Below, one piece after another: positions 8,773-15,879 of a DNA stretch of 64,000 nt. The stretch covers positions 53,097 through 117,096 of the forward strand of contig CAKVHQ010000002.1 of NCBI GenBank assembly GCA_934749845.1, in the 5' to 3' direction. Position 1 is the stretch's first letter. The number at the start of each line of letters is the position of its first letter. The position numbers were made by a program, and so were the translations under genes. Source of the DNA: an uncultured Clostridia bacterium (GTDB lineage Bacteria > Bacillota > Clostridia > Christensenellales > UBA1242). Below the pieces are notes generated by a model. That model had not been told where the DNA came from. It made no database searches and was given only the letters and a program-made list of their open reading frames with translations.

Positions 8773-9033
8773 ATGAGTATTTTTGTTCAACCCAACGCAA
8801 AAGAAGATGAGGAGAGATTAAAGCATGTTTTAATTGCCGACAAACATTTTAATCCCGAACGAATTAAGCAAGTTATTAAAAGCGACATTTATCATGTGCT
8901 ATTAAACTACGCTCACATAAAAGGCGATGATATTTATGTTGACATTGAGATAACTCCTAGCGGTTCGTATCATATAAAAGTTGACGCAATAAGCCCTAAC
9001 TTAAAAATTTTCGGGGCGCTTCCTGACGAATAA
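8773..9033 (+). CDS. minE: MinE, topological specificity factor
   Basis: 86-residue MinE that stimulates MinD ATPase and drives pole-to-pole oscillation. The anti-MinCD helix region (ERLKHVLIADK) is followed by the dimerization domain with IKSDIYHVLLNYAHIKGDDIYVDIEI-type strands. Strong SD AAAGGAGG before the ATG. It starts 15 nt after minD. Presence of MinE points to an oscillating, Gram-negative-like Min system as in Clostridia, rather than the DivIVA/MinJ type. Confidence 0.9.
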   Translation: MSIFVQPNAKEDEERLKHVLIADKHFNPERIKQVIKSDIYHVLLNYAHIKGDDIYVDIEITPSGSYHIKVDAISPNLKIFGALPDE

Positions 9034-9124
9034 TTTTATAAAAATCTATATTTCGACAGAATGCATAATTATGCATTATTTTTCGTGTTTATTCTAAAAA
9101 AAATATGGTTTACTTTTTATTTCA

Positions 9125-9153
9125 TCATAATTTGCTTATTTAACACATATAGG
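9125..9153 (+). promoter_or_regulatory. Possible SigE promoter before the spoIVF region
   Basis: TCATAATT (9125-9132), 13-nt spacer, CATATAGG (9146-9153), resembling GTCATATT / CATAnAnT with several mismatches, 16 nt before the ATG at 9170. A Spo0A-box-like TTTCGACAG (eight of nine on the minus strand) lies upstream at 9051-9059. Confidence 0.35.
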
Positions 9154-9169
9154 TAATTAAGGTGATTTT

Positions 9170-9376
9170 ATGAAAGTAGTAGGTTTTAAGGCTCTTAAGA
9201 AAAAAGAGAAAAAGAAAAAAACAAAAATTTTCTGTATATCAAATGTATTTAGAAACGCAATGGTCATTTTTTCGTTGCTGATATTTTTGTTTGTGTTTAG
9301 TTTAATTAACACATCTTTTACATCAACATTCAAAGAATGTATTAACAATTTTATTAAAACGCTTTTAATTTTTTAG
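9170..9376 (+). CDS. Small single-pass membrane protein in the spoIVFA position
   Basis: 68 residues: a strongly basic N-terminus (KALKKKEKKKKTK), one hydrophobic helix at ~30-47 (MVIFSLLIFLFVFSLI), and a short extracytoplasmic tail. GGTGA lies before the ATG, and it ends 10 nt before spoIVFB. In Bacillus this place is held by spoIVFA (264 residues, N-terminal helix plus LytM-like domain), which anchors and inhibits SpoIVFB. The position, basic N-terminus and single helix fit a SpoIVFA cut down to its membrane anchor, but no sequence identity can be claimed. Could also be unrelated. Confidence 0.6.
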   Translation: MKVVGFKALKKKEKKKKTKIFCISNVFRNAMVIFSLLIFLFVFSLINTSFTSTFKECINNFIKTLLIF

Positions 9377-9386
9377 GCTGGTATAA

Positions 9387-10226
9387 ATGAAAAAATATTC
9401 GTTCAGGTTTCACTGGTCGTTTTTCGTGCTTGGGCTAATAATGATTTATTTTGGCGAGGGATTGTTATATTTTTGTTGCACAATAACCGTCATTTTGCAC
9501 GAATTTGGACATGCTTTTGTTGGCAAAAGTATGGGGTATAAACTAAACACAATAAGTTTGATGCCCTATGGTGCAAGTTTGTCTGGCAACAACGCACCAT
9601 TCAAGCCGAAAGATGAAATAAAAATTGCCCTAGCAGGCCCACTTGTGAATTTGCTTATCATTTTAGCAATAACTTCGCTATGGTGGTTTCTTCCATCTTC
9701 TTTTTCGTTTACTCAAGATTTCTACTACGCAAATGTCTCAACAATTTTGTATAATTTATTGCCGATTTTCCCACTAGATGGCGGAAGGGTGCTTCTTGGT
9801 TTGCTATCAATAAAAAAGCCACGAAAAACTGCCTTTAAGATAACGAAAGTTATAGGCTTTATTGTGGTTGGTTTAATCTTTGTTTGCTTTTTCCTATCTT
9901 TCTTCACAAAACTAAACTATTCACTTGGAATAAATGCACTATTTTTACTTATCGGCTTGTTTGACGATGACAAGTCTGCTTACTACATCAACTTGCAAGA
10001 CCTTGATAAGAAAAGTGAAAAGTTAAGCAAAGGCTTGTTTGTTAAGACTATTGCAATTAGCGAAAACTCTAGCATTTACGATGCATACAGGGTGTTAGAC
10101 AAAAATAATGTTAATCAAATTTATGTTATGGACGACAATTACAAAGTTAAAAAAAGCATAAGAGAAAGTGAACTTGAAAAACTGGTTTACACCATGCCAC
10201 TGGACACAAAACTTAAAGATGTTTAG
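9387..10226 (+). CDS. spoIVFB: SpoIVFB-type site-2 metalloprotease (M50)
   Basis: Intramembrane zinc protease; in spore formers SpoIVFB processes pro-SigK in the mother cell. Zinc motif HEFGH at ~43-47 in the second membrane segment and the third ligand in LPIFPLDGGRVL (~125-136); about six membrane helices in residues 1-195; a C-terminal CBS-like domain (~210-279; ISENSSIYDAYRVLDKNNVNQIYVMDD). The 279-residue length fits (288 in Bacillus). Neighbours minD, minE upstream and rplU-prp-rpmA downstream match the conserved minD-spoIVFAB-rplU order, which supports SpoIVFB over other M50 proteases. sigK itself is not in the window. Confidence 0.88.
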   Translation: MKKYSFRFHWSFFVLGLIMIYFGEGLLYFCCTITVILHEFGHAFVGKSMGYKLNTISLMPYGASLSGNNAPFKPKDEIKIALAGPLVNLLIILAITSLWWFLPSSFSFTQDFYYANVSTILYNLLPIFPLDGGRVLLGLLSIKKPRKTAFKITKVIGFIVVGLIFVCFFLSFFTKLNYSLGINALFLLIGLFDDDKSAYYINLQDLDKKSEKLSKGLFVKTIAISENSSIYDAYRVLDKNNVNQIYVMDDNYKVKKSIRESELEKLVYTMPLDTKLKDV

Positions 10227-10457
10227 TTTTATAAAAAAACAATTAGTTCGTCAAAGCCATGGAGCAATAAAATATTGCTAATACAATTAAGCCATAAAAG
10301 AAAGATATTCAAAAACGCAGAGATTACATAGGATATCAATTATTAAGAGAACAAATAATATAGTTTTAAAATGTAACAACTAGCAATTTTACATAGTTTA
10401 TAAATTCACTAAAATTGAAGAAGAATAAAATTTGCAATTTAGGCAACACTTTTGACT

Positions 10458-10967
10458 ATGAAGCAAATTTTAAAATATACATTAAATATAGTTATCGAAA
10501 ATGTGCGTTTTAGTGAAACAAAGCATTCAATTATAATCTCTTTAAATGGCGCTTTAATTGTTTTTACCGCAGGATTTTTTTCCAGCAAAGTTTTTGAAAT
10601 TGCACTACTAAATTGGAGCGTTTTGCTTTTTTCAGCAATAAGCATGTTAATTAGTTTTTCGGCACTACATTCAAGGTTCGATAAAATAAAGCGAGATTAC
10701 AAAACCAAAAGAATAAACAGCTTATTGTATTATAGAGATATTTCAAGCCTAGACCCACAGGACTATTTAAACCGCATAATTATAAATTATAATTTCCCCA
10801 AAGACTATGTTTGTGATGAGTACGAAAAAGACCTTGCCAGCGAAATTGTTGCTAATTCTAGACTGGCGGAAATCAAGTATTCATTGTTTAACAAAAGTAT
10901 CTTCTTTTTAAGTCTTGCATTGCTTCTTGGCATAACACTTTTTGCAATAGTGGGGTTCGTTTCATGA
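10458..10967 (+). CDS. PycTM-like (DUF5706-type) membrane protein
   Basis: 169 residues. Two hydrophobic segments near 32-65 and one at the C-terminus (~148-168) bracket a soluble middle. Three features match the PycTM/DUF5706 family of nucleotide-triggered membrane effectors: the first helix with ENVRFSETKHS then LNGAL, the LLYYRDISSLDPQDYLNRI block, and the DLASEIVANSRLAEIKYSLF block before the last helix. In Pycsar defence such proteins damage the membrane when bound by cCMP or cUMP; no cyclase gene is adjacent here. Start: ATG at 10458 or TTG at 10452, neither with a strong SD. It overlaps the next gene by 4 nt (ATGA), so the two are translationally coupled. Confidence 0.6.
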   Translation: MKQILKYTLNIVIENVRFSETKHSIIISLNGALIVFTAGFFSSKVFEIALLNWSVLLFSAISMLISFSALHSRFDKIKRDYKTKRINSLLYYRDISSLDPQDYLNRIIINYNFPKDYVCDEYEKDLASEIVANSRLAEIKYSLFNKSIFFLSLALLLGITLFAIVGFVS

Positions 10968-11470
10968 AAAGGCTTATAACACTAAAAAGCAACTACTATA
11001 AAATAAAAAAACATCGAAGGTTAGGCAATAAGTTAACCTTAACAAACGAAGATGAAAACTATATTTGTTTAGAGTTTCGTTCTTGGCTTTTGGGAATAGA
11101 GGAAGATGACCAATTACCCTTCGAAATTTCGTGCATTTGCTTATGTTTCGAGTTTGAGCAAAAAAGCGTTAATGTGTCGGTTTCCGGTTTTGAAAACACA
11201 CCAAAAGTTATCGACAAAGGCTCATATGCACCACTAGAAGCACAATACTTTTTTTGCGAACGATTAAACGCTTTTGTGAATAACCAAAACAACCTAAATT
11301 CGCATGGTTTTTTGTTTGAAAAAGTAAAGCAAGACATTTATGTAATGTTTGAAAAATTTTTAAAAAAATTTCAAAACGATAAAGAGTTTTCATACCTTAA
11401 TAACAAAAAAATTTTAATAGGTGAATTTTTGCACGAAAAGGCAAAAGGCTTTCGCTTTGTGTGTGAATAA
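10964..11470 (+). CDS. Unrecognised protein coupled to the PycTM-like gene
   Basis: 168 residues, not recognised. No signal peptide or membrane helix. Mixed alpha/beta composition with aromatic-rich strands (ENYICLEFRSWLLGIEEDD; ISCICLCFEFEQKSVNVSV), then a helical charged half (LFEKVKQDIYVMFEKFLKKF). Four cysteines fall in the first two thirds. It starts inside the stop of the PycTM-like gene (ATGA overlap), so it is most likely its partner, for example a sensor, inhibitor or synthase of a new type; no catalytic motif can be seen. The intergenic stretch after it ends in the next gene's promoter. Confidence 0.7.
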   Translation: MKRLITLKSNYYKIKKHRRLGNKLTLTNEDENYICLEFRSWLLGIEEDDQLPFEISCICLCFEFEQKSVNVSVSGFENTPKVIDKGSYAPLEAQYFFCERLNAFVNNQNNLNSHGFLFEKVKQDIYVMFEKFLKKFQNDKEFSYLNNKKILIGEFLHEKAKGFRFVCE

Positions 11471-11555
11471 TTACACTGTTTTGCGTATATTTATGCAAGA
11501 CATTTTTTTATTATCTTTATTAAACTTTGTTGTTTTGAAAAATCAGTATTTTCGC

Positions 11556-11583
11556 TTGACTTTCTTTCGGGGGGGGGTAAAAT
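11556..11583 (+). promoter_or_regulatory. SigA-type promoter with a nine-G tract in the spacer
   Basis: TTGACT (11556-11561), 16-nt spacer, TAAAAT (11578-11583). The last nine spacer bases (11569-11577) are all G, in a genome of about one third G+C. The ATG of the lipoprotein gene follows at 11621 with SD AAAGGAG. A homopolymer between -35 and -10 lets slipped-strand errors change the spacing and switch expression. Confidence 0.7.
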
Positions 11584-11620
11584 GGTTTTGTCAATAAAAT
11601 TTAAGACAAAGGAGATTAAA

Positions 11621-12295
11621 ATGAAAAAATTAACTAAAATTTTGTCCATTGCCATTGCATTCGTTTGCATTAGCCTATGCTTCGTTGGTTGTTCTTTTGA
11701 CAGTAAGCCAACTCTTAGCCGAATAGACATTAAAGGTTCAATTCAAACCGAATATGCACTTAACGAAGCACTTGACCTTAATGGTGCAAAACTTATGTTA
11801 ACATATAGTGACGATTCGCAAAAAGAACTCGAATTAACACAAAGTATGGTAACAAATTTCAACACAACAACCGCAGGCAACAAAACAATGACAATTTCTT
11901 ATAAAGAAAAAACACTACAAATTGATTATGTTGTTAATGCATTTATGGTGGGAAACAAGCGGGTTAAATTTGGCGAATACTATCAAACTGGAATATATAA
12001 TAAAGACCAAAATGGCAACTTAACTCTAACCGAAGATGGCTCTTATACCTACCAAGACACCACAATACGACTAATTCTAAACTCTAATTTCACAGGAACA
12101 TTCTTTCAAGCTAATAAAAGAGGTGGTGAAATGGTGGAGACTTCTATCACTTGGGAAATACAAGTTGATAAAATTGTTTTAGAAAATGAAAACGATTTAG
12201 CTCGTGTGTTAGTAACTGTTAGTGTCACTGATAATGGAGAACTTCGTATAGACATTGATACTAGCGCTTGCATCTTATCATTTCATAATGCCTAA
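11621..12295 (+). CDS. Lipoprotein with bacterial Ig-like (group 3) domain
   Basis: 224 residues. Signal peptide with basic start (MKKLTK), hydrophobic core and lipobox FVGC at ~24-27, so it is lipid-anchored on the outer face of the membrane. Residues ~32-105 match a Big_3-type domain (ALDLNGAKLMLTYSDDS; STAGNKTMTISY-like strands). The remaining C-terminal ~115 residues (VGNKRVKFGEYY onward) are beta-rich and unrecognised. Start chosen at 11621 because AAAGGAG lies 6 nt upstream; the upstream in-frame codons lie in the promoter. The promoter holds a poly-G tract, so expression may be phase variable. Confidence 0.85.
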   Translation: MKKLTKILSIAIAFVCISLCFVGCSFDSKPTLSRIDIKGSIQTEYALNEALDLNGAKLMLTYSDDSQKELELTQSMVTNFNTTTAGNKTMTISYKEKTLQIDYVVNAFMVGNKRVKFGEYYQTGIYNKDQNGNLTLTEDGSYTYQDTTIRLILNSNFTGTFFQANKRGGEMVETSITWEIQVDKIVLENENDLARVLVTVSVTDNGELRIDIDTSACILSFHNA

Positions 12296-12383
12296 AAGTG
12301 ATAGCTTATGAAGAATTTCATACTTAGGTATGACGAAAACATGCTGTGCACTTTTATAAATCAAATAATATTATAAATTAAGA

Positions 12384-12413
12384 AATAATCCTTGACAAAG
12401 GGTTATTTTTTTT
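12384..12413 (+). terminator. Intrinsic terminator overlapping the rplU promoter
   Basis: Arms AATAATCCTT / AAGGGTTATT (one G-T pair), 4-nt loop GACA, then six Ts. The loop and end of the 5' arm are the TTGACA -35 box of the rplU promoter. Confidence 0.7.
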
Positions 12414-12420
12414 GTAATAT
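12392..12420 (+). promoter_or_regulatory. SigA promoter of rplU-prp-rpmA
   Basis: Perfect TTGACA (12392-12397), 17-nt spacer, TAATAT (12415-12420). Confidence 0.85.
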
Positions 12421-12426
12421 AAATGT

Positions 12427-12506
12427 ATTCCGCGTGAAATGGGTTCCAAGCATGAATTTAGTTCATCACCTTTGTTCAGCGAGTTATACTAAAGGGAGGT
12501 TAACAA
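12427..12506 (+). promoter_or_regulatory. Possible structured L21 leader
   Basis: About 80 nt of 5' UTR before rplU, richer in G+C than other gaps (CCGCGTG; GGGTTCC; TGAA/TTCA hairpin near 12455), ending in SD GGGAGG. L21 operons of Bacillota often carry an autoregulatory leader RNA here; the match was not confirmed with a covariance model. Confidence 0.35.
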
Positions 12507-12809
12507 ATGTACGCAGTAGTATCAGTTGGAGGCAAACAATACAAGGTTAGTGAAAACGATGTTTTAGATGTTGAAAGAATGAACGCAAACATCGGCGACA
12601 AAATCAATCTTGATGTTTTAATGCTTGTTGACGGCGAAGTTGTTAAAGCAGGAAAAGATGCAAGCAAATCACAAGTTGTTGCAGAAGTTATGGGTCATGG
12701 AAAAGATGCTAAAATCTTGGTTTTCAAGTATAAAGCAAAAAAACACACCAAAAAACAACAAGGTCATAGACAACCATTCACAACATTAAAAATTGTTAGC
12801 GTGAAATAA
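12507..12809 (+). CDS. rplU: 50S ribosomal protein L21
   Basis: 100-residue L21, a 23S rRNA-binding protein. Typical start (YAVVSVGGKQYKV), and end (GHRQPFTTLKIVSV) preceded by the KYKAKKHTKKQQGHRQ rRNA-binding loop. First gene of the rplU-prp-rpmA operon; its stop overlaps the prp start by one base. Confidence 0.98.
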   Translation: MYAVVSVGGKQYKVSENDVLDVERMNANIGDKINLDVLMLVDGEVVKAGKDASKSQVVAEVMGHGKDAKILVFKYKAKKHTKKQQGHRQPFTTLKIVSVK

Positions 12810-13150
12810 TGACAAATATCAAAATTTTTAAAAATGATGGAAACATCGTATGTGTTCAATGTATGGGACACAGTGGCTATGCAGAGCGTGGCGAAGATAT
12901 AGTGTGTGCAGGGGTTTCAAGTTTGGTTCAAACTGCGGTTCTTGGTTTGCTTATGGTGGCAAAAATCAATGTCGATTTAACAAAAGACGAAGATGTTGGC
13001 TATCTTAAAGTTAAACTACCAAATGTTATAACCAGCGAAGAAAATCACGACGCACAAGTAATACTTTCCACTATGCTTTGTGGCTTATCGGATTTAAGGG
13101 AAACCTATTCCGATTTCATAAATTTGGAGGTAATAGAGAATGTTTATTAA
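12809..13150 (+). CDS. prp: Prp, cysteine protease that trims L27
   Basis: 113-residue ribosomal-processing protease (YsxB family) that removes the N-terminal extension of L27. The catalytic pair is visible: His21 in GHSGYA and Cys33 in EDIVCAGVS, spaced as in the Staphylococcus enzyme. It lies between rplU and rpmA, overlapping both (1 nt and 11 nt), and the L27 gene downstream encodes the matching cleavage motif. Confidence 0.95.
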   Translation: MTNIKIFKNDGNIVCVQCMGHSGYAERGEDIVCAGVSSLVQTAVLGLLMVAKINVDLTKDEDVGYLKVKLPNVITSEENHDAQVILSTMLCGLSDLRETYSDFINLEVIENVY

Positions 13151-13421
13151 TTTGCAGTTGTTTGCTCACCATAAAGGTGGTAGCACAACACATAACGGCA
13201 GAGATAGTGAATCAAAGCGTCTTGGCACAAAAAAATATGCTGGCGAAAGAGTAACTGCTGGAAACATTATCGTTAGACAAAGAGGAAGCAAAATTTATGC
13301 TGGCAAAAATGTTGGCATGGGCAGAGATTACACTTTGTATGCTTTGGCTGACGGAATTGTAAAATTTGAATATGTTTCAAAAGACAAAAAATGTGTTAGT
13401 GTATATCCAGAAGCAAAATAG
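13140..13421 (+). CDS. rpmA: 50S ribosomal protein L27 with cleavable N-terminal extension
   Basis: 93-residue L27, near the peptidyl transferase centre. The first eight residues (MFINLQLF) precede AHHKGG: this is the Prp cleavage motif, cutting after Phe8, as in Bacillota. The rest is standard (NGRDSESKRLGTKKYAGE; RQRGSKIYAGKNVGMGRD). Ends the operon before a terminator. Confidence 0.97.
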   Translation: MFINLQLFAHHKGGSTTHNGRDSESKRLGTKKYAGERVTAGNIIVRQRGSKIYAGKNVGMGRDYTLYALADGIVKFEYVSKDKKCVSVYPEAK

Positions 13422-13427
13422 TTTTTT

Positions 13428-13455
13428 AAAAGTTGGCTTGTTGTCAACTTTTTTT
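13428..13455 (+). terminator. Intrinsic terminator of rplU-prp-rpmA
   Basis: AAAAGTTG / CAACTTTT-type stem with a 9-nt loop, then Ts, starting just after the rpmA stop. Confidence 0.8.
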
Positions 13456-13595
13456 ATGCCAAAATGAACGAGGGTTTTAACTTTAAAAAGTTTTATTAAT
13501 GTAAGTTATTGTTTTATTTATTGATTACATAAGCAAGATTAACAATATCAATAAAATTTTCATTATCGTTTTTATTAGGTAATAAAGCGTTAGTT

Positions 13596-13625
13596 GTCAT
13601 ATCAAAAGTTTTTGAAACATATATT
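13596..13625 (+). promoter_or_regulatory. SigE-type promoter of the ylxY-like gene
   Basis: GTCATATC (13596-13603), 14-nt spacer, CATATATT (13618-13625): one mismatch to GTCATATT and one to CATAnAnT... at most. It ends only 6 nt before the ATG at 13632, so the transcript would be leaderless or nearly so. Bacillus ylxY is a SigE gene. Confidence 0.65.
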
Positions 13626-13631
13626 TACAAT

Positions 13632-14381
13632 ATGAAAATGTTAAAAAAAATTGGTGAAAAATTATCGTTTTTTAAACGAATTAAAAAAAGCACTTGGATT
13701 AGTCTTGCAACAAATTTAATAATCGCAGTTTGCATTTTTAGTGTGTTTAACATGTGCTTTAATGTTGACGCAAAAGTAGTTAGTAGCACAGGCTATAGTG
13801 CCATTTATCGCGGTAACACCGAAAATAAAAACGCAAGTTTAATGATAAATGTTTATTGGGGAACGGAGTACATCGAGCCTATGCTTGAAGTTTTAAAGGA
13901 AAAGGGCGTTAAAACCACATTTTTCGTTGGCGGATACTGGGTTGCACAAAATGAAGACTTGCTTAAAAAAATAGTAAGCGAAGGTCATGAAATTGCTAAT
14001 CACGGCTATTATCACAAAGACCAAGGCGAACTTGGGCTAGAAAGAAACAAAGAAGAAATTTCCTTGAACCATCAAATTGTAAAAGCAACTTGTGGAGTGG
14101 AAATGAACTTGTTTGCACCGCCAAGTGGTTCGTATAACTCTAACACTTTGGAAGCTGCCGAAAAAATGAATTACAAAACAATTATGTGGAGCAAAGACAC
14201 TATAGATTGGAGAGATAAAAATGCCGGTTTAATTTACACTCGTGCCACAAAAAACATGCAAAATGGCGACTTAATTTTAATGCACCCAACAAAATGCACC
14301 TACGAAGCACTTGGCAAAATTATTGATGCATATCAAAATGCCGGATTTAAATTAACAACCGTCACCGAAACAATAAGTTAA
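13632..14381 (+). CDS. ylxY: YlxY-like sporulation polysaccharide deacetylase-fold protein
   Basis: 249 residues: N-terminal membrane helix (~22-45), then a NodB/polysaccharide deacetylase domain. The metal His motif HEIANHGYYH (~115-124) and the substrate motif APPSGSY are present, but the usual catalytic TFDDG motif is replaced by INVYWGTEY, as in YlxY-family proteins, so deacetylase activity is doubtful. Expected on the outer face of the mother-cell or forespore membrane. No SD is seen; the SigE-like promoter lies just upstream. In Bacillus ylxY precedes mlpA; here an rRNA methyltransferase gene sits between the two. Confidence 0.85.
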   Translation: MKMLKKIGEKLSFFKRIKKSTWISLATNLIIAVCIFSVFNMCFNVDAKVVSSTGYSAIYRGNTENKNASLMINVYWGTEYIEPMLEVLKEKGVKTTFFVGGYWVAQNEDLLKKIVSEGHEIANHGYYHKDQGELGLERNKEEISLNHQIVKATCGVEMNLFAPPSGSYNSNTLEAAEKMNYKTIMWSKDTIDWRDKNAGLIYTRATKNMQNGDLILMHPTKCTYEALGKIIDAYQNAGFKLTTVTETIS

Positions 14382-14454
14382 CATAAAATGTTTTAGTTCT
14401 AAAAATATCTTTAAAGTATTTCGCTTTTTAGATATTTTTTTATATAATACACTT

Positions 14455-15822
14455 ATGCAAAAAAATGATGAATTTGAGGTTACTATACAAAATTTAGGAG
14501 CAAACGGAGAAGGTGTTGCCATAATAAATGGCTATCCTGTTTTTATCCCTAATGCTTTGCCAAACGAAATTGTAAAAGTTAAAATTTTAAAAGCACTAAA
14601 AAATTTTGCCTATGCAAAAGTAATTGATTATATAAAAACTTCTAGCGATAGGGTAGAGCCAAAATGCCCTGTTTTTAACAAGTGCGGTGGTTGTCAACTC
14701 CAACACTTGTCCATTCAAAAACAACTTGAATTCAAGCAAAACTTGGTAAAAACAAACTTTAAAAAATTTGCTAATTTAGATGTGAATGTTGACGCTTGCT
14801 GTGCAAGTGAAAATTGCTATAATTACAGAAACAAGTTGCAAATTCCAATAGGTGTAGTAAAGCAAAAAATTGGCGACCAAATAGTTAGCCAAAATGTTGC
14901 CGGCTTCTATGCAATTTCTTCCAACCGAATTGTGCCAACAAGCAGTTGTGCTTTGCACGGAGAATGGGCAAGTAAAATAATTTGCATAGCACTAAAATAC
15001 CTTGAAATTTCGGGCGATACAGCATTCGACAGTACTATGCAAACTGGGAATTTAAAGCATGCTGTTGCAAGGCTTCTAAACAACAATTTAATGCTTTGCA
15101 TGGTAACAAGAACAGGCAAACTAAAAAACGAAAAATTGCTTGTTGATTTAGTTAAAAAAGAATTTGAAAATTGCTCAATTTTTATAAACAAAAACAGCAA
15201 AAACACTAATGTTATTTTAGGCGATAAATTTAAACTGATTTATGGAAATGCAACTCAAAAACTTTCAACCTTTAACATAAATTATGAAATAAGTCCACAA
15301 TCGTTTTTGCAAGTTAATTTAGACATTCAAAACAAAATTTATTCGAGCGTTTTAGATAATATCGACAACAATCAAGTGGTTGTAAATGCATATAGCGGTG
15401 CAGGGCTTCTTTCAGCAATAATTTGCCAAAAGGCAAAACATGTGTATGGCATAGAAATTGTGTCACAAGCAACCGAAAATGCAGACAAACTAAAAAAAGA
15501 AAATAATATTTCTAATTTAACAAACATAACAGGCGATTGCTGTGTTGAACTCCCAAAACTCATCAATAAAATCAAGTGTGACAATTTAACAGTTGTTTTA
15601 GACCCACCACGAAAGGGTTGTGACCAAAATGTGCTATCGAGCATTTTGTCCGTGTTGCCAAAAAAAATATTTTATGTGTCTTGCAACAGTGCCACATTGG
15701 CTAGGGATATAAAATACTTAATGCAAACAAACAAATATGATATCGCGTTTGTAAAGCCATTCGACATGTTTCCTCAAACATGCCATGTTGAAACATTTGC
15801 TTGTTTAAAATTAAAAGATTAA
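14455..15822 (+). CDS. rlmD: 23S rRNA (uracil-5-)-methyltransferase, RlmD/RlmCD family
   Basis: 455 residues. N-terminal TRAM domain (~1-58), an iron-sulfur cluster motif CPVFNKCGGCQLQHL (~70-85), then the Rossmann SAM domain with the AYSGAGLLSAIICQKA motif and the catalytic cysteine in FYVSCNSATLARD. Acts on U residues of 23S rRNA. The ATG at 14455 lies 6 nt after TATAAT (14443-14448) with no SD, suggesting a leaderless message. A 13-base word of the local repeat family (14981-14993) lies in-frame within the coding sequence. Which uridine is modified (RlmCD versus RlmD) cannot be told. Confidence 0.9.
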   Translation: MQKNDEFEVTIQNLGANGEGVAIINGYPVFIPNALPNEIVKVKILKALKNFAYAKVIDYIKTSSDRVEPKCPVFNKCGGCQLQHLSIQKQLEFKQNLVKTNFKKFANLDVNVDACCASENCYNYRNKLQIPIGVVKQKIGDQIVSQNVAGFYAISSNRIVPTSSCALHGEWASKIICIALKYLEISGDTAFDSTMQTGNLKHAVARLLNNNLMLCMVTRTGKLKNEKLLVDLVKKEFENCSIFINKNSKNTNVILGDKFKLIYGNATQKLSTFNINYEISPQSFLQVNLDIQNKIYSSVLDNIDNNQVVVNAYSGAGLLSAIICQKAKHVYGIEIVSQATENADKLKKENNISNLTNITGDCCVELPKLINKIKCDNLTVVLDPPRKGCDQNVLSSILSVLPKKIFYVSCNSATLARDIKYLMQTNKYDIAFVKPFDMFPQTCHVETFACLKLKD

Positions 15823-15879
15823 AATAAGATTGCAAGTTTTATAGCAAAATAATTGTCAATAATAGATAAGGAGATTTTT

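Noticed and set aside
10227..12391. A complete Pycsar or CBASS defence operon
   Set aside because: No cyclase or nucleotidyltransferase gene lies next to the PycTM-like gene; the NTase-like gene at 56.6 kb is 46 kb away and looks inactive. Only a related module is claimed.
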